Of a stretch of DNA of 64,000 nt, positions 47,068 to 56,277 are shown one piece after another; position 1 is the stretch's first letter, and each line of letters begins with the position of its first letter. The notes beneath the pieces were generated by a model, which saw only the letters and a program-made list of their open reading frames with translations, searched no databases and was not told the origin of the DNA. Both the position numbers and the translations under genes were made by a program. Source of the DNA: DAOUEO01 sp963763495 (lineage in GTDB: Bacteria; Chloroflexota; Dehalococcoidia; DSTF01; JALHUB01); the NCBI GenBank assembly GCA_963763495.1, contig CAVXOY010000015.1:62001-126000 (forward strand). The letters run 5' to 3'.

Positions 47068-47284
47068 ATGGCCGCGAGAACACCTTCGGCGGCCAAGAGC
47101 CAGCGACGGCGGAGACCGGATCGCGGCCGCGCGTGCCCACCACCCCCGGCCCGCTCCCGTAGAAGCCAAACAAGAACAGAGCGGCAGCGAGGATCAGCAG
47201 GGATTCCTGTTCGATCCCTATTGGGATGAGGTCTTCGCTGCCTACTACGAGCCTTACCTAAGAACCTGTTGTCCTATTCGGTAA
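47068..47284 (+). CDS. Small protein with aromatic-acidic tail, one frameshift (tentative)
   Basis: MAARTPSAAKSQRRRRPDR from ATG 47068 (AGGAG upstream, long spacer), joining in the +1 frame to a tail VEAKQEQSGSEDQQG and FLFDPYWDEVFAAYYEPYLR. Basic start, Gln/Glu-rich middle, Trp/Tyr-rich end. No family known. Requires one extra base in the middle. Between the dehydrogenase and the HMG-CoA-synthase-like gene. Confidence 0.3.
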
Positions 47285-47340
47285 CATCCCGCCCAGGGTT
47301 TTGCGGAAGAGGTCTGTCATTCGCAGGAAAGGAGGGTTCG

Positions 47341-48750
47341 GTGGCAAACATCGCTTCATCTGGTGCCTATATCCCCCTATACCGACTATCCCGACAGCTA
47401 ATAGGTGACGCCTGGGGCATCCCCGCCGTGCCGGGCGAACGGTCGGTGGCCAACGCCGACGAGGATAGCCTGACAATGGCTGTGGCCGCCGGCCTCGACT
47501 GCCTGGCCGGCATCGACCAGTCCACAATCGACGGCCTTTTCTTCGCCACCACCACGGCGCCCTACGTGGAGAAGCAGTCGGCGGGCATCATCGCCGCGGC
47601 GCTGGACCTGCGGCGGGACATCAACACCGCCGACTTCACGGGCTCGCTGCGGGCCGCCACGACCGCCATGCGGGCTGCCGCCGACGCCATCGACAGCGGT
47701 AACGCCCGCAGCATTCTCGTGGTGGCCGCCGACTGCCGCCTGGGAGAGCCGGAATCGATGTGGGAGCAACTCCTGGGCGACGGCGCCGGCGCTGTTCTCC
47801 TCTCCAAGGACGGGCCGGTCGCCATCCGAGGGACCGTCTCCATCGCCGGAGAGCAGGTCGGTCCCTGGCGTCGCAGCGAAGACCGCTACCTGCGGTCGTT
47901 TGAGGCGAAGGCTGAGACGCAATACGGCTATGCCGGCGTCGTCATCGAGGCGGGCAAGACGCTTATGGAGAAGATGGGGATATCCGCGAACGACGTGGCG
48001 AAGGCGGTTATCACCTCCCCTGATCCCCGCAGCCACATCGGCGTCGGCCGCGCGCTCGGTTTGCAGCCCGCGCAGCTCCAAGACACGCTGTTCCTATCGA
48101 TTGGCAGCCCCGGAGCCGCCCTCGTTCTGCTGATGCTGGCGGGAGCTCTTGAGCAGGCGAAGGCAGGCGAGAAGCTCCTCGTCCTGAACCACGGCGATGG
48201 CGGCGACGCCCTCCTGCTGGAGCTGACAGCCGATATCGCTCCCGCACCCGGCCGGCGAGGGCTATCGGGCCATCTCTTCCAGAAGCGTGACCTCCCCAAC
48301 TACACGTCCTATGCCCACTTCCGCCAGCTCATGGAGCGGGACGAAGTCCCTGTCGATTCCTCGGCGATCATCTACTGGCGGGACGCCAAGAGCGAGCTCA
48401 ATTTCCACGGCGCCCGCTGCCTCAACTGTGGAATAGTCCAGTACCCAGCGCCCCGCGTCTGCGGCGAGTGCGGCACCAAGGACAAGTTCGAAGATGTCAA
48501 GCTGGCCCGAAAAGGGAACGTGTATACCTACACACTAGACCATCTCGCCTTCGGCCAGTATCTCAACGTCCCGATTCCCCGGCTGGTAATAGACCTGGAG
48601 GGCGGCGGTCGCGTCTTCTTAGAGATGACGGACGGCGATCCCCAGGAGGTCAAAGTCGGCCTGCCGGTGGAGATAACGTTCCGGCGTCTGCACGAAGGCG
48701 CGCACTTTCACAACTACTTCTGGAAGTGCCGTCCGTTGCCACAGTCCTAA
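47341..48750 (+). CDS. HMG-CoA synthase-like protein fused to zinc-ribbon/OB-fold (DUF35) domain
   Basis: 469 residues from GTG 47341 (GGAGGG ahead). Residues 1 to about 335 follow HMG-CoA synthase: GAYIPLYRLSRQLIGDAW, DGLFFATTTAPYVEKQSAG, ILVVAADCRLGEPESMWEQL, LGDGAGAVLLSKDG, HGDGGDALLLELTA. The motif holding the catalytic Cys in true synthases reads NTADFTGSLRAA, with Asp98 at the Cys position, so condensation by the usual route is unlikely. The C-terminal DUF35 part has CLNCGIVQYPAPRVCGECG and VYTYTLDHLAFGQ. Such domains scaffold thiolase complexes, and a thiolase gene follows. Confidence 0.83.
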   Translation: MANIASSGAYIPLYRLSRQLIGDAWGIPAVPGERSVANADEDSLTMAVAAGLDCLAGIDQSTIDGLFFATTTAPYVEKQSAGIIAAALDLRRDINTADFTGSLRAATTAMRAAADAIDSGNARSILVVAADCRLGEPESMWEQLLGDGAGAVLLSKDGPVAIRGTVSIAGEQVGPWRRSEDRYLRSFEAKAETQYGYAGVVIEAGKTLMEKMGISANDVAKAVITSPDPRSHIGVGRALGLQPAQLQDTLFLSIGSPGAALVLLMLAGALEQAKAGEKLLVLNHGDGGDALLLELTADIAPAPGRRGLSGHLFQKRDLPNYTSYAHFRQLMERDEVPVDSSAIIYWRDAKSELNFHGARCLNCGIVQYPAPRVCGECGTKDKFEDVKLARKGNVYTYTLDHLAFGQYLNVPIPRLVIDLEGGGRVFLEMTDGDPQEVKVGLPVEITFRRLHEGAHFHNYFWKCRPLPQS

Positions 48751-48785
48751 CGAGGGTCGGCCCTTTCACAGAGGAGGATAGACCA

Positions 48786-49952
48786 ATGGGAAGCATTAAA
48801 GACAAGGCGGCCATCATCGGCGTCGGTTGCACCAAGTTCGGCGAGCTGTGGGAGAAAGACGTGGAGGACCTCGTTGTCGAGGCTGCCTACGAGGCTCTCG
48901 ATGACGCCGGCATAACGCCCAACGACATCGATGCTGCTTGGGTAGGATTACTCTATAACTTCACCGGCCTTAGCGGCGGGGCATTCTCGGAGCCGATGAA
49001 ACTCTTCGGTAAGCCGGTCACCCGGGTCGAGAACTTCTGCGCCTCCGGCATGGACGCCTTCCGCAACGCCTGCTACGGCGTCGCTTCGGGAGTGTACGAC
49101 GTCGTCATCGCCTGTGGTGTGGAGAAGCTCACCGACATAGGTGGCTCCGGGCTGCCGATGACCGGATTCTCCCACCCCATCATCGGCGGCATCAGCGCCC
49201 CCGGCATGTTCGCCCTGGCCGCCACTCGCTCCTTCCACGAATACGGCTGGACGAAGGAAGACCTGGGACGGGTAGCGATCAAGAATCATAAGAACGGCCT
49301 ATCCCATCCCAAGGCCCACTTCCGCAAGGCGGTGACGATGGAGGAGGTGCTGAGCGCGCCCATAATCGCTTGGCCGTTGGGGCGTTTCGACTGCTGCGCC
49401 ATGTCCGACGGGGCAGCCGCGATAGTCATAGCCCGCCCCGAAATCGCCAAGAAGAGCAAGCACAAGGATGACTATGTCGTCGTCAAGGCGAACGCACTGG
49501 CGGCAGCTTCGACGCAGCCGATGTTCCGCAACTCATCCGACTACCTTAACTTCCCGGCCACCAAGGCAGCCGCCGCCCAAGCCTACGCGGAGGCAGGCAT
49601 AAAGGACCCGGCAAAGGAGATAAGCTTCGCTGAGGTGCACGACTGCTTCACGATCACGGAGATCCTGAACTGTCAGGACCTCGGGTTCTGTGAGCAGGGC
49701 CAGGGGGCCAAGTTCGTCGCCGAGGGTCACACCGAGGTGGACGGCAACATCCCTGTGAACGCCAGCGGCGGGCTGAAATGCTTCGGCCATCCCATCGGAG
49801 CGACGGGCTGCCGGATGATCTACGAGGTGACGAAGCAGCTCCAGGGGCGCGCCGACGGCGCTCAGGTGAAGGACCCGCGACTCGGTCTGGCGCACAACCT
49901 GGGCGGGCCGGGGTCCATCTGCTCGGTGACGATACTGGGACGGCCGGACTAG
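48786..49952 (+). CDS. Thiolase-family protein (SCP2/acetyl-CoA C-acetyltransferase type)
   Basis: 388 residues. IIGVGCTKFGELWEKDVEDL, the nucleophile motif TRVENFCASGMDAFRNACYG, DGAAAIVIARPEIAKK, FAEVHDCFTITEILNCQDLG and NASGGLKCFGHPIGATGCRM, giving Cys, His and the C-terminal GHPxGATG. This is the SCP2/archaeal acetyl-CoA acetyltransferase branch that pairs with DUF35 proteins. GAGGAGG precedes ATG 48786. Together with the previous gene it probably forms one complex acting on acyl-CoA; direction (condensation, thiolysis or retro-aldol) is unknown. Confidence 0.9.
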   Translation: MGSIKDKAAIIGVGCTKFGELWEKDVEDLVVEAAYEALDDAGITPNDIDAAWVGLLYNFTGLSGGAFSEPMKLFGKPVTRVENFCASGMDAFRNACYGVASGVYDVVIACGVEKLTDIGGSGLPMTGFSHPIIGGISAPGMFALAATRSFHEYGWTKEDLGRVAIKNHKNGLSHPKAHFRKAVTMEEVLSAPIIAWPLGRFDCCAMSDGAAAIVIARPEIAKKSKHKDDYVVVKANALAAASTQPMFRNSSDYLNFPATKAAAAQAYAEAGIKDPAKEISFAEVHDCFTITEILNCQDLGFCEQGQGAKFVAEGHTEVDGNIPVNASGGLKCFGHPIGATGCRMIYEVTKQLQGRADGAQVKDPRLGLAHNLGGPGSICSVTILGRPD

Positions 49953-50015
49953 GTCTCTCCTCGGAGACACTCACGTATCGCCGCCCAGATCTGTTGTTAG
50001 GTATCAAGACTCAGG

Positions 50016-50062
50016 GGCGAGAGAGGTTGGACATCTGCTTCTCTCGCCTCTTTGATTCCTGA
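50016..50062 (+). terminator. Probable terminator after thiolase operon
   Basis: Nine-bp stem GGCGAGAGA/TCTCTCGCC (50016-50024, 50040-50048), 15-base loop, then TCTTTGATT. Located between the convergent thiolase operon and the Tad locus. Confidence 0.6.
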
Positions 50063-50088
50063 TGCCGGGAGACAACGGGGCTTGCGGC

Positions 50089-50460
50089 CTAGGCGGCGAA
50101 GGTCTCGATCCGGTCGCCTACCGCCGTCTGCGTCTGCTCGATGACGCCGACCGGCAGCTCCAGCGTGTAGCGGGTGCGGAGGGGACACGTCACCATCCGG
50201 AATGGCTTGACGTTGATGGCGGTCTTGACGACCTCACCGTTCTTGTCCACAAAGACAACGTCGATGGACATCCGCATGAAGAACGTGTGGATTGCAGAAC
50301 CAGGCGCTATGACCAGCCCTTCTCCTGGGGACAGCTTGGAGCGACCGAGAAGCCCGACCAGCCGTGACCAGACACGGTTTGCCACGCGGGCATTGGCAGC
50401 GAGCTGCCCACCCCTGGAGGCATTCTCGATGCGCACGTGGGAGGCTTTCTTCGGGATCAC
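50089..50460 (-). CDS. DUF192 family protein, last gene of Tad locus
   Basis: 123 residues: VWSRLVGLLGRSKLSPGEGL, VIAPGSAIHTFFMRMSIDVV, FVDKNGEVVKTAINVKPF, and LELPVGVIEQTQTAVGD. This is the conserved DUF192 pattern (Gly-Leu...His-Thr-xx-Met-xx-x-Asp). No signal peptide is evident. ATG 50460 overlaps the tadC stop as ATGA, so it is translated with the pilus genes. DUF192 genes recur next to Tad operons but their role is unknown. Confidence 0.87.
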   Translation of the reverse strand: MIPKKASHVRIENASRGGQLAANARVANRVWSRLVGLLGRSKLSPGEGLVIAPGSAIHTFFMRMSIDVVFVDKNGEVVKTAINVKPFRMVTCPLRTRYTLELPVGVIEQTQTAVGDRIETFAA

Positions 50461-51359
50461 TTGTACGTTTCGAAAAGCTGGATAATGGCCGGCCCGAGGA
50501 CAACAATAAACAGCGTCGGCAGAATGAACAAGACCAGCGGGAACATCATCTTTACCGGCGCCTGGTTGGCCAGTTCCTCCGCGCGCTGACGGCGCCTCAT
50601 GCGCATCTGGTCCGATTGGACCCGCAGTACCTGGCCGATAGAAGTACCCATCTGCTCGGCCTGGATGATCGCATTGACGAACATGGAGAGATCGGCTACT
50701 GCCGTGCGGTCGGCCAGATCACGGAGAGCCTCGGCGTGGCCTCGCCCCATCCCGATCTCGCGCAGGGTTATGGACATCTCCTCGGCAAAGGGTCCCTCCA
50801 TCTTCTCGGCCACGCGTGTCAGCGCCGCATCGAGACCTAGCCCGGCTTCGACACAGGCAGTGATAAGGTCGAAGGCGTCAGGGAGGCCCTTGGTAATCGC
50901 CGTCTGTCGCTGACGAATGCGGTTATTCACCCACATGAAGGGGAGGAAGATGCCAACACCGGTCAGCACCCCTGTGAAACCTATCCCCCTGGGATCTGTC
51001 TTGCCCAACATGGCGAAGGTCATGGCAAACCCCAATGCGCCGAGAACTCCCGCCGCCGCGACACATACGATCAGGAACCCGGACAGAGTAATAGGCTCGC
51101 CGGCTTGAACAAGCTTCTTGTTTGTTCTGGCGAGAAGACCATGAGGGAGCAACCCCAGGAAGCCACCCGCCAGGGCGTCGACAAGCGGTCCCAATACCCG
51201 GTCGCCGAACGTGGGCCTCTTCTCCTCCGGCATGCGCACACGTCCCGGTATTCCGAGAAGGGCGACACGGTTCTGTACAGGGTTCGGGCTTGTCCCGCGG
51301 AACATCATCGCCAGCATATACACGGTGATGAACACGGAGGCTGCTGCCACTAGCGCCAT
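50457..51359 (-). CDS. tadC: Tad pilus inner-membrane platform protein TadC
   Basis: T2SF-domain protein, 300 residues. N-terminal TM (LVAAASVFITVYMLAMMF), two central TM segments (FLIVCVAAAGVLGALGFAMT, GVLTGVGIFLPFMWV), then the T2SF core DAFDLITACVEAGLGLDAAL, LADRTAVADLSMFVNAIIQA, MGTSIGQVLRVQSDQMRMRR and a final TM (MMFPLVLFILPTLFIVVLG). Pairs with TadB to form the platform on which the TadA ATPase acts. Confidence 0.93.
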   Translation of the reverse strand: MALVAAASVFITVYMLAMMFRGTSPNPVQNRVALLGIPGRVRMPEEKRPTFGDRVLGPLVDALAGGFLGLLPHGLLARTNKKLVQAGEPITLSGFLIVCVAAAGVLGALGFAMTFAMLGKTDPRGIGFTGVLTGVGIFLPFMWVNNRIRQRQTAITKGLPDAFDLITACVEAGLGLDAALTRVAEKMEGPFAEEMSITLREIGMGRGHAEALRDLADRTAVADLSMFVNAIIQAEQMGTSIGQVLRVQSDQMRMRRRQRAEELANQAPVKMMFPLVLFILPTLFIVVLGPAIIQLFETYK

Positions 51360-51373
51360 CTTCCTATCCTCCG

Positions 51374-52374
51374 CTATACCTCGATCTTGACAATGCGACG
51401 GATAAGCATGATGCCCAGGCCTTCCATTCCGGCGGCTACCAGCAACACTATCCGCCCTACATTGGTAGTGAACAACACATCTACGTAGCTTTCGCCCGTG
51501 AACGTGCCGAGGGCGAAGAGGAGGACGATTATGGCAACGGGCAGTCCCCCTACCACGAAGCCCGACATCTTCTGCGTGGCGATGAGTGTGCGGATCTCCC
51601 CCTTGATGCGGGACCTCTCCCGCATGGTGTGCGCTACCGTGTCGAGGACCTCAGCAAGGTTACCGCCGACCGTCCTCTGGATGAGAATGGCAGTGAGCGC
51701 GATGTCCAGGTCCTTGCTGAACATTCGCTCGTTGAACGCTATGAGAGCGTCCTCGAAACTCGCTCCCACGTTGATATCGTTGATCGTGCGCTTGAACTCG
51801 GTGGCGAGAGGAGCATCCAGTTGCTCGGCGGCAAGATCCATGCTCTGGAGGAGGCCAAACCCCGACTTTAGGGAGTTCGCGACCATGCCGAGCGCCTCCA
51901 CCAGTTGCTCGTTGAACTTAGACGTCCGGGCGTTTACGCGACGTGAGACATACAACCGCGGTATGAAATAGCCAATCACCGCCGCCAGTATGCCTATCAA
52001 TAGGCCGAGACCGCTGCGGCCGATGAACTGGGTGCAAAGGGCGAACAGCAAGACCGCAGTGATCACGCGCAGCGTTAGGTACTCGCCGACCCTCAGCTTC
52101 AGTTCGGCACGATCCAGGTCGAGCGCGACATTATCGGCCCATTCCTTCCCGGAAAGCAGCCCGGTGAGTAATGGGGATGCCACTGAAATCCGTTCGTTTC
52201 AAAGCCGATCGACAACATCTCCGGCCCGACATCTGAGTCACGGTTGACAACGTAGTCAAGACGTTGCCGCACGTGCCGTTGTCTGCCTCCCACCGAGCCC
52301 CAATAGAAGAGCAGGAATAGGAGGACGACTGTGATCATTACTGAAAGGGCTGCGATCAGAGCTAGAGCATCCAT
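51374..52374 (-). CDS. tadB: Tad pilus inner-membrane platform protein TadB, one frameshift
   Basis: T2SF-domain protein. N-terminus MDALALIAALSVMITVVLLF, then after a missing base near 52195 ISVASPLLTGLLSGKEWAD, TM segments (ITAVLLFALCTQFIG, LGLLIGILAAVIGYFI), and the T2SF core FNEQLVEALGMVANSLKSGF, TVGGNLAEVLDTVAHTMRER, with a C-terminal TM near IIVLLFALGTF. About 333 residues joined. Starts four bases after tadA ends. Confidence 0.9.
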
Positions 52375-52378
52375 AAAC

Positions 52379-53740
52379 TCACCACCCAGCGGCACCAAAG
52401 ACATCTTGCGAAATCTGAATACCAGCGATGGCGAACCTGTCGGCGAATTGGGGACGAATGCCCGTCGACCGGAATTCGCCTGATATCCGCCCCTCGCTGT
52501 CAATACCCCGCTGCTCAAAGCGGAAGATGTCCTGCATCGTCACGATCTGACCCTCCATGCCGGTTATCTCAGAGACAGTGACGATCTTCCGCGAGCCGTC
52601 CGGCATACGGGCGATCTGGACCACCATTTGCAGGGCAGACGACATCTGCTCTCGAATGGCGCGAAGCGGAAGATCAAGGCCAGCCATGAGGATCATGTTC
52701 TCGACACGAGCGAGGGCATCGCGGGGTGAGTTCGAGTGGATCGTCGTTATGGAACCCTCGTGACCCGTGTTCATGGCCTGCATCATATCGAAGGCCTCGG
52801 GACCACGAACCTCACCCACCAGGATCCTGTCCGGCCGCATACGCAGGCAGTTCCTGACCAAGTCCCTTTGAGTCACCTCACCCTTGCCCTCAAGGCTGGG
52901 CGGCCTCGCCTCCAAGGAAACGAGGTGAGCCTGCTGCAGCCGAAGCTCGGTGGGGTCCTCAATCGTTATGATCCGCTCCGAATCAGGGATGAAGGCTGAA
53001 AGGGCGTTCAGCAGAGTGGTCTTGCCGGTGCCGGTACCGCCGGAGATAAGTATGTTCAACTTAACCTGAATGCAGGCCCGGAGGAATTCCGCCAGCTCCC
53101 GCGTGAAGGTGCCCGTGGCAATCAAGTCTTCCACAGTCATCTTGTCCTGACGGAATTTCCTGATGGTGATCGTTGGGCTTTTCGGCGCTACCGGTGGAAT
53201 TATTATGTTAACACGAGAGCCATCAGCGAGGCGGGCGTCAACCATCGGTGAGGATTCATCGACGCGCCTGCCCAGAGGGGCGATGATCCGCTCCGCTATC
53301 CGCAGGATGTGGCCGGCATCGCGAAAGCGGATAGGGCTCAGATATATGCGACCATCCTTCTCATAAAAGACGACATCGGGAGCATTCACCATTACCTCGG
53401 ATATCGAGGAGTCTCGAATCAGAGGCTCGATTGGACCAAGACCCAGAACCTCGTCGGCGACCGCCGTGACCAACTCGTCGCGGGTGATGCCGACGATGCC
53501 GGGCATCTCCTGCGAGATAAGGGCGCGCGCGGAGGACTCGACCGCATCCCGCGCCTTGGCAGGGTCAAGACCGTCCAGTTTGCTCGGGTCCAGTTCCTCG
53601 ATCAGCCGTTGGTGCAGTTTGTACTTGAGTTCAGTGAGCGCCTCACTGGTCTGAAGCAGGCTGGAAGAGCCGACACTCCGGCCAAGACCGCCCTCACTGC
53701 TACTGTCGCCCTTTCTTGGTTGCCATTGAAACTGAGCCAT
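52379..53740 (-). CDS. tadA: Tad pilus assembly/retraction ATPase TadA (CpaF)
   Basis: Secretion ATPase of the VirB11/PilB superfamily, 453 residues, cytoplasmic. N-terminal domain LGPIEPLIRDSSISEVMVNA; Walker A ILISGGTGTGKTTLLNALS; Asp box ERIITIEDPTELRLQQAHLV; Walker B RILVGEVRGPEAFDMMQAMN; His box TGHEGSITTIHSNSPRDALA. Intact. Powers pilus assembly from Flp pilin with TadB and TadC. Confidence 0.95.
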   Translation of the reverse strand: MAQFQWQPRKGDSSSEGGLGRSVGSSSLLQTSEALTELKYKLHQRLIEELDPSKLDGLDPAKARDAVESSARALISQEMPGIVGITRDELVTAVADEVLGLGPIEPLIRDSSISEVMVNAPDVVFYEKDGRIYLSPIRFRDAGHILRIAERIIAPLGRRVDESSPMVDARLADGSRVNIIIPPVAPKSPTITIRKFRQDKMTVEDLIATGTFTRELAEFLRACIQVKLNILISGGTGTGKTTLLNALSAFIPDSERIITIEDPTELRLQQAHLVSLEARPPSLEGKGEVTQRDLVRNCLRMRPDRILVGEVRGPEAFDMMQAMNTGHEGSITTIHSNSPRDALARVENMILMAGLDLPLRAIREQMSSALQMVVQIARMPDGSRKIVTVSEITGMEGQIVTMQDIFRFEQRGIDSEGRISGEFRSTGIRPQFADRFAIAGIQISQDVFGAAGW

Positions 53741-53782
53741 AAGCTATCCCAGCTTTCCGCAATCGATGACAGTCGCCACCGC

Positions 53783-54971
53783 CTACCTTCCCAAGAACTT
53801 CTCCAGGAAGCCTCGCTTCTCCGGCACAGTGCCGCTAAGAGCGGAGGCAAGATCGGTAATACTGCGGGAGACCCTAGCATAGGGCTTCGTAATCACCACC
53901 GGTTGGCCAAGCTGCGTGCTTGTGGCCACGTTGAGGTCATGGGGGATGCGCCAGAACACCTTGTATTCGAGCACCCGCTCCACATCCTCCTCGCGCAGAG
54001 TGTTGGCCGCTGTGGAGTGGTTTATCGTCAGCTTGACCTTGTCTTCGGAGACACCCGCACTCTGGAGCATCTCCAGTGCGAGAGCAGTGTCTTTGATGCT
54101 GGCGATGTCCATGCTAGTGACCAGAAGGATCAAGCTGGCAGCCTCAAGAGTCGCAGCCACAATCTCGTTGAATGTCCCCGGTGTGTCAACGACCACATAG
54201 TCGTTGGACTGCGCCAGGAGAGATATGATCTTGGTGATCTGGGGCGGCGTCACATTGCGCCACTCGGTAGGGTGCAGGGGCGCCGGCAGGATCATGACGC
54301 CGGTGTGATGACGGACAAGGTAGTCACGTACCGTATCCCTGTCCATGTCGTCAATATGGCGCGCGAGGTCGGCGATGCTCTGCTCTACGGCAATGTCCAT
54401 CATTATCGCGACGTCACCGAACCGGGTATCCATGTCGACGAGAGCGACAGTGCTCCCCGTGCCGCGCACCAGGGCAGTCGCCAAATTGGTTGAGATCGTC
54501 GTTTTGCCAATCCCACCTTTCGCCCCGAAGACGGTGATGATAGTGCCATGAGAAGCGCCTTCTACCCTCTCGGAGGAGTACCGCAGGCGTCTCTTCTCTT
54601 CCATCTCCAAGACGCCGTAGATGGCACGGGCAAGGTCTTCCGGCTTGATGGGCTTGATTATGTAGTCGCGGGCCCCTGCTACCATCGCTCGGCGCACCGA
54701 GGAGGCATCAGCGAGTGAAGAGTAGACAACTATGGGCACATCGGGAAGCGGCGTCGCCCAGCGACTCTATCGTCTGGAGGGCACGGGCGACCGGTTCTTC
54801 CACACAGACCAGAAAGACATCCGGCGTACTCTCCTTAGCCACCGTGACTGCTTCGATACCGTACCCGCCCTCACCGATGACCGTGAAGTGGGTGAGCGTC
54901 AAAGCCCGCCTGGTATCGGCGCGACTGCCGAGGTCCGGATCTATAACTACGCACTCTGGGGTTCTAGCCAT
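53783..54971 (-). CDS. tadZ: Tad localisation protein TadZ (CpaE), one frameshift
   Basis: MinD/ParA-like ATPase with an N-terminal receiver-like domain. Receiver: CVVIDPDLGSRADTRRALTL, DVFLVCVEEPVARAL, after a +1 shift near 54745 VPIVVYSSLADASSVRRAMV and DYIIKPIKPEDL. The residue at the phospho-Asp position is Cys (FLVCVEEP), an atypical receiver as known in this family. ATPase: TIITVFGAKGGIGKTTISTN (deviant Walker A), VALVDMDTRFGDVAIMM, YVVVDTPGTFNEI. About 396 residues. Directs the pilus machine to its site. Confidence 0.92.
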
Positions 54972-55020
54972 TTTCTTCCCTGTATCCTAGAGTTCTGTCT
55001 TCCCGACACGGCCCTTTCCG

Positions 55021-55902
55021 CTAGCCAGGCGGCAGTGCTGCTGGCGCCGCCGCGGATGGGCCGACTCCGGGTGGGAACAGTTCAGTTTCGATGATAGGAC
55101 GAACGTCGGTGGAATCTGAATCACCGAACCCGCGAACGATGGCTCTAAGTGTCCCATTCGCCTCCGCCAGGAACACCCATTCTGCCTTCTCCGGGTCGAC
55201 GAGCAGGGTGAGTGTCGTCGCCTCCGGGTTAGGATCTGCCTCCGAGCCACGGGCGCGCTGGCCTTCTGAAGTCGTCGCGGCGGCCTCGGTCTCGTCTCCG
55301 TCGGCGGGTGGTGGCACGTCAGCTATGGTTTGAGCGACTGCCAGCACCTCGACATTCTGGAGGATCGTGCGAACGAAGTAGGCTTCATCCTCGTTGCCGT
55401 CCTTGTCCTTCACATTGAACACGCCGATGATGTCGACGTAGTCGCCGGGAAGAACCAGACCACCGGCGCTGAGAACCTGGTCCGCTTTGATAGAGATGGC
55501 ACGCATCCCCTTGGGGATGACGAAGGCGAGAGCGTCCGCTCCTTGCACCCCCTCCAGGGAGACCACCTTCAGAGACGTCACTTCTTCATCAGTGGCAAGC
55601 GGGTAGCGGGTTACCTTACCGATCGCCTCGTCCACAGAGCCGTAGGCCATCTCCGGCTTGACGCTCACCGGCACGTCCTTCACTTTGACCATCTCTTTGG
55701 TGATCTGAGTCCGCGCCGGGATCTCTACAGCGGCCACCACGACCGCCACCGTATCGGTGGACCCGCCACTCTCCTTGCCACCGCCGGCGCGGGAGATGGC
55801 AACAAAAACAAGCAATGCGCTGAGCGCCGCAGACACTAGGGCCAGCATTAGGAACCGACGATTGATTCTCCCTGCCGGCCCACCGGCTCCTGCTCTAGCC
55901 AT
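55021..55902 (-). CDS. cpaB: Flp pilus assembly protein CpaB (RcpC), SAF domain
   Basis: 293 residues. N-terminal anchor RFLMLALVSAALSALLVFVA, then the SAF domain VVVAAVEIPARTQITKEMVKVKDVP (residues about 52-76) and the RcpC/CpaB core RAISIKADQVLSAGGLVLPG, DYVDIIGVFNVKDKDG, VRTILQNVEVLAVAQ, TLLVDPEKAEWVFLAEANG. A low-complexity Pro/Ala end follows. Periplasmic or cell-surface, probably linking the pilus to the envelope. Followed by tadZ. Confidence 0.92.
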   Translation of the reverse strand: MARAGAGGPAGRINRRFLMLALVSAALSALLVFVAISRAGGGKESGGSTDTVAVVVAAVEIPARTQITKEMVKVKDVPVSVKPEMAYGSVDEAIGKVTRYPLATDEEVTSLKVVSLEGVQGADALAFVIPKGMRAISIKADQVLSAGGLVLPGDYVDIIGVFNVKDKDGNEDEAYFVRTILQNVEVLAVAQTIADVPPPADGDETEAAATTSEGQRARGSEADPNPEATTLTLLVDPEKAEWVFLAEANGTLRAIVRGFGDSDSTDVRPIIETELFPPGVGPSAAAPAALPPG

Positions 55903-56277
55903 GGGACTACCTCCAATTCGCTGGATGGGTGCTTAGCCATCCCATAACGTGTGGCAACACAAGGGGGCTTCGCCGATGGAAGTTGATCAGCTTACCCATA
56001 TGAGTATCGGCAGAAAAACCCTCTGTTGTACCCTCACCAGCCCGATCTTAGGGCCGGTTTGTCGAGAAACGGAGAACATCGAGAAATCCTCTTGCGGATG
56101 CAAGGGAAACCGACGGAAGGAGCTCACCCTTCCTCACCGCAACGGCCAAACGGCTCATTGAGAACGCCGTTCACTTCCGCTCAACTGAAATATGAGGGAC
56201 TAGGTTTGTCAGCCGCCAAACCGCAGACGCTCTGACATGGTCGTACGCCCGCGCCAACCTCGATCGACCGGCGGTCA
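55903..56277. other. Gap between TadG-like gene and cpaB, nothing recognised
   Basis: About 375 bases. No gene supported on either strand. Several short GC stems are present but none with a T-run on the minus strand. It may hold the promoter for cpaB-tadZABC; no clear boxes are seen. Confidence 0.4.

Noticed and set aside
53309..54493. 394-residue plus-strand open frame
   Set aside because: Antisense to tadA and tadZ, whose Walker motifs are intact on the minus strand.
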